DNA from: JAJYZP01 sp049964535
GTDB lineage: Bacteria; Actinomycetota; Acidimicrobiia; Acidimicrobiales; Acidimicrobiaceae
Length of the DNA: 16,563 bases
Assembly: GCA_049964535.1 (NCBI GenBank)
Contig: JBMFXG010000039.1
Location: forward strand, 1-16,563
Direction: 5' to 3'
Part shown: positions 1 through 6,252 of the stretch, piece by piece
How positions within the stretch are numbered: the stretch's first letter is position 1
Layout of the letters: the number at the start of each line of letters is the position of its first letter
The notes under the pieces: generated by a model
Database searches by the model: none
Told to the model about the DNA's origin: nothing
The model's input: the letters and a program-made list of their open reading frames with translations, nothing else
Position numbers and translations under genes: made by a program

Positions 1-1
1 C

Positions 2-106
2 GTTGCTATGACCCCCGAGCAGGAAGACAAGGCGGTCGAGGCCCTGGCCGGGCTGCTGATCGGCATCGACGAGCAGCGGGCAGAGGGGTCTCGACCAGCG
101 CCTTGA
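2..106 (+). CDS. Short ORF or C-terminal tail upstream of the recombinase (partial)
   Basis: An open frame enters from the left edge and stops with TGA at 104-106. If it starts at the ATG at 8 it encodes 32 residues (MTPEQEDKAVEALAGLLIG..., ending RPAP); it could equally be the tail of a longer protein, since the frame is open to the window edge. The composition is acidic and helical (EQEDKAVEALAGLL). I know from general experience that short MTPEQ-type ORFs occur beside recombinases in actinobacterial elements, but no function can be assigned. No clear ribosome binding site is visible before the ATG, and the gene ends 64 bases before the recombinase start. Confidence 0.4.
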   Translation, partial: VAMTPEQEDKAVEALAGLLIGIDEQRAEGSRPAP

Positions 107-137
107 CATCACCGGCGCATGGAGGTCTCCTCTGCGA

Positions 138-155
138 CCCCGGGATGGACCGGGG
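138..155 (+). other. GC-rich inverted repeat upstream of the recombinase
   Basis: CCCCGG (138-143) and CCGGGG (150-155) form a perfect 6-bp stem with a 6-base loop, just before the ribosome binding site of the recombinase. It could be a regulatory hairpin or a protein-binding site of the element. In such GC-rich DNA chance formation is quite possible. Confidence 0.25.
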
Positions 156-170
156 CCTTCGGAGGAGAAC

Positions 171-1796
171 ATGACCACCACACCACGACCCAGACCTGCC
201 CCGGCCGCCACCCTCGGGACCGGGCCAGGCCCCATCCGGGTCGCCTGCTACCTGCGCATCTCGACCGACGAGGAGCACCAGCCGTTCTCCCTCGGCGCCC
301 AAGAGACCCGGCTCGGCGCGTTCGTTACAAGCCAGCCCGGATGGGAGCACGTCAAGACCTACACCGACCAGTTCTCCGGTGCCTACGCCGAACGCCCCGC
401 GCTCACCGACGCCCTGCGCGACGCCCGCCTCGGGCGCTACGACATCCTCCTCGTCTACCGCGTCGACCGCTTCGCCCGCTCCCTCAAGGTCCTCGTCGGC
501 CTCCTCGAAGAACTCGAAGACGCCGGGGTGGCGTTCCGCTCGGCTACCGAGCCCATCGACACCTCCACGGCGACCGGACGGATGCTCATCCAGCTCCTCG
601 GGGTGTTCGCCGAGTTCGAACGGGCCACCATCATCGACCGCGTCGTCGCCGGCATGGAACGCAAAGCCGCCCGGGGCGGCTGGCCCGGCGGCACCGTCCC
701 ATACGGACTACGCCTCGACGACGGCCACCACCTGGCCATCGAACCATCCGAGTTCCCCATCGTCGAGCGCATCTTCACCCGCTATGCCAGCGAACGAGCC
801 GGCGCCCTCACCATCGCCACCGAGCTGAACAACGACGGGCACCGCACCCGCACCGGGCGGCGGTTCTCCGCCAAGGTCGTCCTCGGCATCCTGCGCAACC
901 GGGGCTACCTCGGCGAGGTGTCCTTCCGCGACATCCGCCACCAACCCGAAGACGCCCTCATCGACCCCGCCCTGTTCGACAAGGCCCAAGCCCTCCTCGC
1001 CGAGCGCGGCGAGGGCTACGACCGGCGCTTCACCGACAAGCACCCCGACTACCTGCTCACCGGGCTCATCACCTGCGGGCGCTGCCAACGCAACTACGTC
1101 GGCGCCGCCGCGCGCGGCAAAGGACACCGCTACCGCTACTACACCTGCTGGACCCGACAGCGCTACGGCAAAGACGCCTGCACCGGCGAACGCATCCGCG
1201 CCGACGTCCTCGAAGGAGCCGTCTTCGCCGCCCTCCTCGCCCTTTACGCCGACCCCGTGTTACTCGAACGGGCCATCGTCGCCAAGGCCGAAGACACCGC
1301 CACCGCCGCCCGGCTCCACCAAGACGAGATCGCCGCCACCGAAGCCGAGCTCAAAAAGACCGAAGCCGCCATCGAGCGCTACATGCACGCCTTCGAAGCC
1401 GGCTCGGTCACCGAGGACATGTTCGGCACCCGCGTACGCGACCTCGGCAACAAGCTACGGGCACTGCGTGCCCGCCACGCGGAACTCGCTGAGGATGGCG
1501 AAGCCGCCGCCATGCACCCACCCACCGCGGCGGACATCGAGGCGCTCCGAGACGAGCTCGAAGCCGAGATCCACCACGGCAGCGAACAACGACGCAAGGC
1601 CCTCGCCCAAGCCTTCGTCCGGCTCCTCGTCGTCGAAGAACGCGACACCATCCAGCCCAGCTTCTACATCAGAGGAGGGCTACCCCCCGACATGCCAGGC
1701 GACAACAGCGAAACCCCCTCCGACGGGACGGGGTTTCGCGCTATGACACCTACGGTGGGCGCTAAGGGACTCGAACCCCCGACCTCAGCCGTGTGA
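171..1796 (+). CDS. Large serine recombinase (site-specific integrase)
   Basis: Cuts and rejoins DNA through a 5'-phosphoserine intermediate to insert or excise its element. Start ATG 171 has a strong ribosome site, GGAGGAG, at 161-167. Domains: resolvase catalytic domain (~22-165) with nucleophile Ser31 in YLRIST (27-32) and the YRVDRFARS motif (96-104); recombinase domain (~170-285); zinc ribbon with Cys302, Cys305, Cys326 and Cys337; long coiled coil (~375-445), typical of large serine integrases and used for synapsis and directionality control. At 541 residues the length suits the family. From about residue 529 the frame is read from a tRNA gene (VGAKGLEPPTSAV), so the last 13 residues are encoded antisense to tRNA-Val and the stop lies in the anticodon loop. 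No recombination directionality factor is visible here. The coding GC is far above that of downstream genes, consistent with transfer. Confidence 0.93.
   Translation: MTTTPRPRPAPAATLGTGPGPIRVACYLRISTDEEHQPFSLGAQETRLGAFVTSQPGWEHVKTYTDQFSGAYAERPALTDALRDARLGRYDILLVYRVDRFARSLKVLVGLLEELEDAGVAFRSATEPIDTSTATGRMLIQLLGVFAEFERATIIDRVVAGMERKAARGGWPGGTVPYGLRLDDGHHLAIEPSEFPIVERIFTRYASERAGALTIATELNNDGHRTRTGRRFSAKVVLGILRNRGYLGEVSFRDIRHQPEDALIDPALFDKAQALLAERGEGYDRRFTDKHPDYLLTGLITCGRCQRNYVGAAARGKGHRYRYYTCWTRQRYGKDACTGERIRADVLEGAVFAALLALYADPVLLERAIVAKAEDTATAARLHQDEIAATEAELKKTEAAIERYMHAFEAGSVTEDMFGTRVRDLGNKLRALRARHAELAEDGEAAAMHPPTAADIEALRDELEAEIHHGSEQRRKALAQAFVRLLVVEERDTIQPSFYIRGGLPPDMPGDNSETPSDGTGFRAMTPTVGAKGLEPPTSAV
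1708..1739. terminator. Perfect hairpin between integrase and tRNA, possible tRNA terminator
   Basis: A 10-bp perfect stem, GCGAAACCCC (1708-1717) with GGGGTTTCGC (1730-1739), encloses a 12-base loop. It lies inside the integrase frame, 17 bases beyond the tRNA 3' end when read on the minus strand. It could terminate tRNA-Val transcription, or be a recognition arm of the attachment site. The following minus-strand sequence (TGTTGTC) is only weakly T-rich, so the terminator reading is uncertain. Confidence 0.4.
1756..1796. other. Probable attachment-site region (att) in the tRNA-Val 3' half
   Basis: The segment shared by the recombinase frame and the tRNA gene spans the T arm, variable loop and 3' anticodon stem. 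GC composition changes abruptly around here, and the recombinase gene is directly adjacent. I infer that the crossover lies in or next to this stretch. The exact core cannot be drawn, because the second att copy is outside the window. Confidence 0.45.
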
Positions 1797-1829
1797 AGGC
1801 TGCGCTCTAACCAGCTGAGCTAAGCGCCC
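1756..1829 (-). tRNA. tRNA-Val (anticodon CAC)
   Basis: Read on the minus strand, 74 bases fold as a complete cloverleaf. The acceptor stem is GGGCGCT/AGCGCCC. The D stem is GCTC/GAGC with an AGCTGGTTA loop. The anticodon stem is CAGCC/GGCTG with loop TTCACAC, giving anticodon CAC (reads GUG, valine). The variable loop has five bases, and the T arm is GGGGG-TTCGAGT-CCCTT with two G-T pairs. The discriminator base is A, and CCA is not encoded. The 3' half overlaps the end of the serine recombinase gene on the other strand, which fits use of the tRNA as an integration site that is regenerated on insertion. Confidence 0.95.
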
Positions 1830-1914
1830 TAGGTGTACCAAGATAGCGCTCGTTACTACCAGTCGGGCCGATTCGGTTCTCTTCACGGGCTGGGCAACGT
1901 TTCGTTGTCACAGA

Positions 1915-3504
1915 TCATGGTTCTAGAGGTGTCTGGCTTGGAGCCGTGATTCGAACAGCCACGACCGTGGCGTCGTCTCGTAGGGGTGTTGTGCAATCGC
2001 CATGGATTGAACTCATGATTGACTCAATCACTGACTCAGGTTCTTGGCCGTCATCAACGCTTTGAGCGAGCTCGACGACTCGTTTCATGCCATACTCTTC
2101 CCCGTTAGGTAATCGTGCCTCCAGTATGCCATCGGTGATGAAGACGAGAAGGTCTCCAGGGTGTATCAGGGTCGCCTCGGTGGTCCATACGCCGCCAAGA
2201 TCACTCAGGAGCGGTCCAGTTCGCTCGAGCTCTCGGGCTTCGCCACTCGAGATGATGAGACCACTCGGATGTCCTGCGTTAGCGTAGGTGCAGATGCCTT
2301 GCGCAAGATCGACAGTCATGACGATTCCCGTTGCGCTGGCGTCACCGAGGGGTCCGATGAAGTCGCGGAGCCAAGAAAGTATTTCGCCTGGTTCGAGACC
2401 CATCTGCATCGGCGGATCAACGAGGTGTTTGATGCGGAGGGCAATCAATCCGGCTTCAGCGCCGTGTCCGGAAACGTCCATCAGAACGAGGGACACTCGG
2501 TCCTCATACTCCCAGATGTCGTACCAGTCGCCGGCAAGGACCCCTTCGGCTGGAGATACTTCACCCGCAAATCTGAGCTGTGTGGTTGCAGTTGTTGCTT
2601 CGAGCTCTCGATGCACCATCATGGTGAGAGGGCTATGGCGTCGAAGGGCGCCACGGAGTTGACGGAGTTGCTCGGTGTCAGAGCGCAAGCGTTGACGCAT
2701 GGCTTCAAGGTCGTTGCCGAGGAGCTCGATCTCGAGTGGACCCTGACTTGAGATCGATAGGTTGACATCGCCATCTGCGATCGACCGAGCCTGAGATGCC
2801 AGGACGCGAATCGGTTTCGTGATGTGTCGTGCCATGAGAAGCCACATAGTGACGATGAGTGCAATAATAAGCAACAGTTTGAGCGGGAGGAAAAATAGAA
2901 TCGTATTGAGATAGCTATGGGTCTGGCGAGAACTCGTCGTGTAGTCAATGTGGAGCGTCTGGTTCAGTCTGCCCACCACCGAGCGGAGACGGTCAAACTG
3001 GAGCTTGGCGTAGCCAGAGCGTTCGGCCGCAACGGCGAGCGAGGGGTCTCCTTTGCTAACGTCCTCGATGGCGGGAATTGCGACGGTTCGCTGCCATGCG
3101 TCGTAACGGGTTGTTATGGTTCGGAGTTGAGCAGTGAGTTCTGGATACTGCCCTAACCGGCGCTTGAGGAGTCTGAGAAGGATTGGCGCCTGATTAGTGC
3201 CATAGGTATACGGTTGGAGGTATCTGGTCTCCGAGGTGAGTAGAAAACCTCGTTCTCCGGTCTCTGCATCGACGAGGGCCGTGAGCAGCGAGGAAACATT
3301 TTGCTCTGAGGCTTGATAGGTCCGGCTCTGGAGGTCGAGGCTACTGCGGACTCGGAGCGTCAAGAGCGTCGTGATGCTACTCGTCGCAAGAAAGATCACT
3401 CCTGCGATCATGAGAGGGACGAAGATGCGCCGACCGACGCTCCAGCTCCGTCGCTCCGACCTCCCCAGATGCGTCGATGTATGCCCGTTGTCGATATCGG
3501 TCAC
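1915..3504 (-). CDS. Membrane-bound CHASE3-HAMP-PP2C phosphatase (RsbU-type)
   Basis: Predicted Ser/Thr phosphatase that dephosphorylates an RsbV-type STAS antagonist when its extracellular sensor is triggered, releasing a stress sigma factor. Domain order over 529 residues: cytoplasmic N-tail; TM1 (~27-50); CHASE3 sensor (~52-195) with the signature DAETGERGFLLT at 79-90; TM2 (~201-224); HAMP (~225-278); short coiled linker; SpoIIE/RsbU PP2C domain (~300-520). Metal-site motifs are intact: GDWYD (325-329), DVSGHG (343-348), NAGH (409-412), ITDG (456-459) and RDDATVV (509-515). The start is GTG at 3504; an AAGAG stretch just upstream is a weak ribosome site. It is divergent from the RsbW-like gene at 3631 with 126 bp between, and the sigma operon next door supplies its likely substrate. 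The signal it senses is unknown. Confidence 0.9.
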   Translation of the reverse strand: MTDIDNGHTSTHLGRSERRSWSVGRRIFVPLMIAGVIFLATSSITTLLTLRVRSSLDLQSRTYQASEQNVSSLLTALVDAETGERGFLLTSETRYLQPYTYGTNQAPILLRLLKRRLGQYPELTAQLRTITTRYDAWQRTVAIPAIEDVSKGDPSLAVAAERSGYAKLQFDRLRSVVGRLNQTLHIDYTTSSRQTHSYLNTILFFLPLKLLLIIALIVTMWLLMARHITKPIRVLASQARSIADGDVNLSISSQGPLEIELLGNDLEAMRQRLRSDTEQLRQLRGALRRHSPLTMMVHRELEATTATTQLRFAGEVSPAEGVLAGDWYDIWEYEDRVSLVLMDVSGHGAEAGLIALRIKHLVDPPMQMGLEPGEILSWLRDFIGPLGDASATGIVMTVDLAQGICTYANAGHPSGLIISSGEARELERTGPLLSDLGGVWTTEATLIHPGDLLVFITDGILEARLPNGEEYGMKRVVELAQSVDDGQEPESVIESIMSSIHGDCTTPLRDDATVVAVRITAPSQTPLEP

Positions 3505-3630
3505 AGCTCTTGAGGAATTCGTGAGGGAGTGATCGAGCGATATGGTCGTGGTAGGAATGAAATCTCCTGAGGGGGAGTTCGGAGATCGTGATGGGGCGAT
3601 GTTTGAGAGTCGGATCTTCGAGGTAGTTCA
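3505..3630. promoter_or_regulatory. Divergent intergenic region between rsbU-like and rsbW-like genes
   Basis: These 126 bases must hold the start signals of both divergent genes. GAGGT (3620-3624) is a convincing ribosome site for the ATG at 3631. I do not see an unambiguous -10/-35 pair in either direction. A GTTT (3601-3604) followed after 17 bases by GGTAGT recalls SigB/SigF-type promoters but overlaps the ribosome site, so I do not rely on it. Confidence 0.4.
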
Positions 3631-4047
3631 ATGACTGTGATTCTCTCTGATGTACGGTCATTCTCACCAGAGCCAGGTTCGGTCTCTGACGCTCGACGAT
3701 GGCTCCGCGACGTCACACAGCCGTGTCTGAGTGAGGATGAGGTCGACGATCTCGTCCTTGCGGGAAGCGAGCTCGTCACGAATGCACTGCTCCATGGGCA
3801 GGGAGATATTGAGGTTAAGGTCGTCTGTGAAGACTCGACGTTCCACCTCGAGGTGGTCGATGGCGCTCCGTGGGACTCCGAGCGAGTCCAGCCATCGTCT
3901 GGAAGTGTACTCACTGGCGGTGGTAGGGGACTCACCATCGTAGCTACACTAGCTAGTTCATGGGGTGTCACAAGCCGAGAGAGCGTGGGCGGAAAACTGG
4001 TCTGGGTAACTTTTGATCGTCCGAAGCGTGGGACAATTACTGAATAG
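3631..4047 (+). CDS. RsbW-like serine-protein kinase / ATP-binding regulator
   Basis: Belongs to the GHKL (HATPase_c_2) family of cytoplasmic kinases that phosphorylate STAS antagonists. At 138 residues the size is typical. The N box is intact (SELVTNALLHG; Glu47 and Asn51), followed by a G1-like motif VVDGAPW (75-81, Asp77) and a glycine-rich G2 motif, GGGRGLTIV (96-104), then the conserved SSWGV stretch. These are the residues expected for Mg-ATP binding. ATG 3631 has the ribosome site GAGGT 6 bases upstream. It sits 107 bp upstream of the STAS gene, on the same strand, and is divergent from the phosphatase. I infer that it phosphorylates the downstream antagonist; whether it also binds the sigma factor directly cannot be told from sequence. 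Confidence 0.85.
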   Translation: MTVILSDVRSFSPEPGSVSDARRWLRDVTQPCLSEDEVDDLVLAGSELVTNALLHGQGDIEVKVVCEDSTFHLEVVDGAPWDSERVQPSSGSVLTGGGRGLTIVATLASSWGVTSRESVGGKLVWVTFDRPKRGTITE

Positions 4048-4154
4048 TGGTCCGATTATTCCGTCGTCTAACAGTACCATGATCAAGTCTCCTAGATAGG
4101 AATTCTACGTCGAGGTCCGCAATCTTCGCGTAGTTTGCAGTAGAAGAGGTTCCC

Positions 4155-4490
4155 ATGACAGCATTTTCAGTCTCAACGGATTTCGATGACAATGGGACGA
4201 TCGTGTCTGTCGAAGGCGAGATCGACATCGCTAGCACCCCTGAACTCAAAGCCATGCTGGACAGTGTTGCAATGACCAAACCGGAGCGAGTAGTCGTAGA
4301 CCTTTCGCTCGTCGAGTTTTTGGATTCCACTGGATTGGGAGTGCTGGTCAGCGCGTTTAAGTCGTTTACCGACGACGGTGTTGGATTCAGAATCGTTGCT
4401 TCTGATCGTCGAGTACTCCGGGTTTTTGAGGTGACTGGCCTGCTCGACGTCTTCGAGGTCTTTGAGACTCGATCGACAGCATTGCAGTAA
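4155..4490 (+). CDS. STAS-domain anti-sigma factor antagonist (RsbV/SpoIIAA-type)
   Basis: A single STAS domain of 111 residues. In partner switching, the unphosphorylated antagonist binds the anti-sigma factor and frees the sigma factor; phosphorylation by the kinase switches it off and a PP2C phosphatase restores it. The phosphorylation motif is clear: EFLDSTGLGVL with Ser58, the same position as in Bacillus SpoIIAA. The N-terminal strand motif VEGEIDIAS (19-27) is also typical. Start ATG 4155 has AGAAGAGG a few bases upstream. The gene leads a cluster with the degenerate RsbW-like gene and the sigma factor; the phosphatase and the intact kinase are immediately to the left. Confidence 0.93.
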   Translation: MTAFSVSTDFDDNGTIVSVEGEIDIASTPELKAMLDSVAMTKPERVVVDLSLVEFLDSTGLGVLVSAFKSFTDDGVGFRIVASDRRVLRVFEVTGLLDVFEVFETRSTALQ

Positions 4491-4564
4491 CGAACGAGAT
4501 GAGTGGGACGTGTGGTCTCTGGTCTACGTTCCAATCCAGGACTGAGGTTGCAAAGGAGAATAGG

Positions 4565-4975
4565 GTGGGGGAATGCACGCCAGTGCAGGTGCGACTAGCA
4601 ATTCCGTATCGAGACGATCTCTTGATGCTGGCGAGACTGGTCGCTGCAGCGATCGCGTCGGTAGCGGGCTTCGATGTCGAAGAGGTGGAAGACCTTCGAC
4701 TTGCCGTCTATGAGTGCTGTCTTCGCCTCGGTGTGGGTGCGAGTGAAGGAGAACTAATGTTATCCTTTGACGTTCACGATGAGGCAATTTCCGTAGAGCT
4801 CAACCTCGATGTGAGCGGTGAGCTCACGAGCCCAAGCGCCAACGAAGAAGTTGAGGTGGCGCTTTCGGAACAGATTGTCGAGGCGCTGGTAGACTCGGCC
4901 GAGCTCAGTGTCGATGGCGTTCACCGACACGCTCGACTTGTGAGTCGACGGAGCTCGTTGACTCATGAGCGGTGA
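4565..4975 (+). CDS. Degenerate RsbW-like anti-sigma factor
   Basis: Predicted to hold the downstream sigma factor inactive. I chose GTG 4565 because AAAGGAG (4552-4558) lies 6 bases before it and the family-like VQVRLAIP then falls near the N-terminus. An in-frame ATG at 4499 would add 22 residues but has a poor ribosome site. From GTG 4565 the protein is 136 residues. The helix resembling the RsbW N box is present (VEDLRLAVYECCLRL), with Glu50 kept, but the ATP/Mg-binding Asn is replaced by Arg54. No glycine-rich G1/G2 motif is visible; the C-terminal part is acidic (SANEEVEVALSEQIVEALV) and ends HARLVSRRSS. It therefore probably lacks kinase activity. The stop overlaps the sigma gene start by 11 bases, pointing to translational coupling and a one-to-one partnership with that sigma factor. 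Confidence 0.78.
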   Translation: MGECTPVQVRLAIPYRDDLLMLARLVAAAIASVAGFDVEEVEDLRLAVYECCLRLGVGASEGELMLSFDVHDEAISVELNLDVSGELTSPSANEEVEVALSEQIVEALVDSAELSVDGVHRHARLVSRRSSLTHER

Positions 4976-5753
4976 GTTTCGAGATCATCGAAGCACGGGG
5001 GAGCTCGATACTCAGGAGAGCGAGGATCGGCTATGGCAGGCCCATCTCGGCAACGGTGATGTCAAAGCTAGGGAAGAGTTGATTGAACGGTACCTTCCGA
5101 TCGCACAGCGACTAGCTCGACGGTTTGTGAGTCGGGGCGAGCCTTATGAGGATCTCGTGCAGGTTGCCTCTGTGGCTCTCGTTGGCGCGGTGGATCGGTA
5201 CAATCCAGAACGAGGAGTAGCTTTCGGGGGTTTCGCTACCCTCACGATCGTCGGCGAGCTCAAGAAACACTTCCGGGACCGTGGCTGGGCAATTCGAGCT
5301 CCGAGACGGGTGCAAGAACTCTCCTTACGGCTCACCTCTGCTACGGTCGAGGCGACACAAACGCTCGGACACGCTCCAACCGTGCAGCAGCTTGGAGAGA
5401 TATTAGGAGTGTCGGTCGAAGAAGTGATCGAGGCGATGGTGGCAAATCAGGGCTATCGCACCGCTTCGCTCGATGCTCCAAGTCCAACGGAGAGTAAGAA
5501 GACCATGGAGCCGCCGTCTCTTGAGGCTGGTTTCGCAGACGTCGAGCTTCGCGCTGCCCTTGCTCCAGCTCTTGCAAACCTAAATGAGCGAGAACGGCAG
5601 ATCGTCTCACTGCGTTTTGAGCAGAATGCCTCCCAGGTCGAGATTGCAGAGATTGTGGGGATCAGCCAAATGCAGGTCTCAAGGATACTTGCGCGGGTTC
5701 TCTCGACCTTACGCGAGTATCTGGGGCGTAGTGATGACGGTCTCTTGACGTAG
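4965..5753 (+). CDS. RNA polymerase sigma factor, SigB/SigF family
   Basis: A group-3 sigma-70 factor of 262 residues, the output of the partner-switching circuit. Region 2 (~36-106) contains the core-binding EDLVQVASVALVGAVDRYNP (62-81) and the region 2.4-like FATLTIVGELKKHFRDRGW. Region 3 follows (~113-175; RAPRRVQELS and a GVSVEEVIEAM helix). Region 4 (~203-252) has the LNERERQIVSLRF motif and a helix-turn-helix, SQVEIAEIVGISQMQVSRIL (223-242). The RDRGWAIRAPRR junction is characteristic of SigB/SigF/SigG-type sigma factors. The start overlaps the end of the anti-sigma gene, so the two are probably co-translated. The family controls general stress, stationary phase or sporulation; I infer a stress role from the CHASE3 phosphatase next door. 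Confidence 0.93.
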   Translation: MSGEFRDHRSTGELDTQESEDRLWQAHLGNGDVKAREELIERYLPIAQRLARRFVSRGEPYEDLVQVASVALVGAVDRYNPERGVAFGGFATLTIVGELKKHFRDRGWAIRAPRRVQELSLRLTSATVEATQTLGHAPTVQQLGEILGVSVEEVIEAMVANQGYRTASLDAPSPTESKKTMEPPSLEAGFADVELRAALAPALANLNERERQIVSLRFEQNASQVEIAEIVGISQMQVSRILARVLSTLREYLGRSDDGLLT

Positions 5754-5889
5754 CAATTCTTCGGATCTACCGATAGCACCCTCAGGCTACCGATGCTGCA
5801 TTGAGGATTGCTGGCCGAGCATACGTTCCCAGCTGGTGGGTGGTTAAGGCAGTGGCAGTGACAGGAGCGTGGTGCTACGCCTCGGTGAC
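5754..5889. other. Convergent intergenic region after the sigma gene
   Basis: This is the gap between the sigma factor and the convergent DUF805 gene. The octamer CTACCGAT occurs twice within about 35 bases. No stable GC-rich stem followed by a T run is apparent, so transcription termination here cannot be assigned. Confidence 0.3.
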
Positions 5890-6252
5890 CTAGCGCGCAA
5901 GTGGTTGAGGGACCTCTCCATATTGATTTGCTCCAGGAACACCCGGCTGTACGAGGAAGTAGAGAAGTACAAGCTGTCCGAGGATTGGAATGAGTCCGAT
6001 GAAGAACCACCAACCTGATCGGCCAGTGTCGTGGAGTCGACGCACGAGGAGAGAGACGGACGGGACCAAGATTGCAAGCTCAAAGAGGTCAGAGAGCAAC
6101 GTAATGCTCGAACTCGACCCAAGAACAAGTCCAAGGATCAAACCGATTATGAGGTTGGCGAGCACAAACCACCAGTACTCGGGTCGATTTGATCGACCTT
6201 TAAAGTTCGCGTAGTTGTTGAACGCTTGTTTGTACGCAAGGACCATGTTCAT
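5890..6252 (-). CDS. DUF805 family inner-membrane protein
   Basis: A 120-residue membrane protein. The N-terminal motif AYKQAFNNYANFKGRSNRPEYWWFVL (split as AYKQAFNNYANF, residues 6-17, then KGRSNRPEYWWF, 18-29) and the later LVRRLHDTGRSGWWFFI (69-85) are signatures of DUF805 (YhaH-like) proteins. Three to four membrane segments are likely (~27-46, ~52-70, ~83-102). The function of the family is not known. Start ATG 6252 is tentative: an ATG two codons later is also possible and neither has a good ribosome site. On the minus strand a TACACT (6264-6269) just upstream could be a -10 box giving a near-leaderless transcript. It converges with the sigma operon and shows no clear functional link to it. 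Confidence 0.85.
   Translation of the reverse strand: MNMVLAYKQAFNNYANFKGRSNRPEYWWFVLANLIIGLILGLVLGSSSSITLLSDLFELAILVPSVSLLVRRLHDTGRSGWWFFIGLIPILGQLVLLYFLVQPGVPGANQYGEVPQPLAR

Larger units (their letters stand above)
1..1796. mobile_element. End of an integrated genomic element with serine integrase at tRNA-Val
   Basis: The first ~1.75 kb is much richer in GC than the rest: one 60-base line in the recombinase counts 43/60 GC, against 34/60 for a line in the STAS gene. It carries a large serine recombinase whose frame ends inside a tRNA gene. Integrative elements commonly insert at tRNA 3' ends, with the integrase gene next to the junction. I infer that this is one end of a genomic island, prophage or ICE whose body lies to the left of the window. 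The other junction and the cargo are not visible, so the element type cannot be decided. Confidence 0.65.

Noticed and set aside
119..1492. Long plus-strand open frame of 457 codons overlapping the recombinase
   Set aside because: It is extremely Arg/Pro/His-rich and matches the shadow frame expected in high-GC DNA. The overlapping frame has clear recombinase motifs and a strong ribosome site.
3601..3627. GTTT-N17-GGTAGT resembling a SigB/SigF-type promoter before the RsbW-like gene
   Set aside because: The -10 match is partial and coincides with the ribosome binding site of the gene, which would make a leaderless transcript. The ribosome-site reading is stronger.
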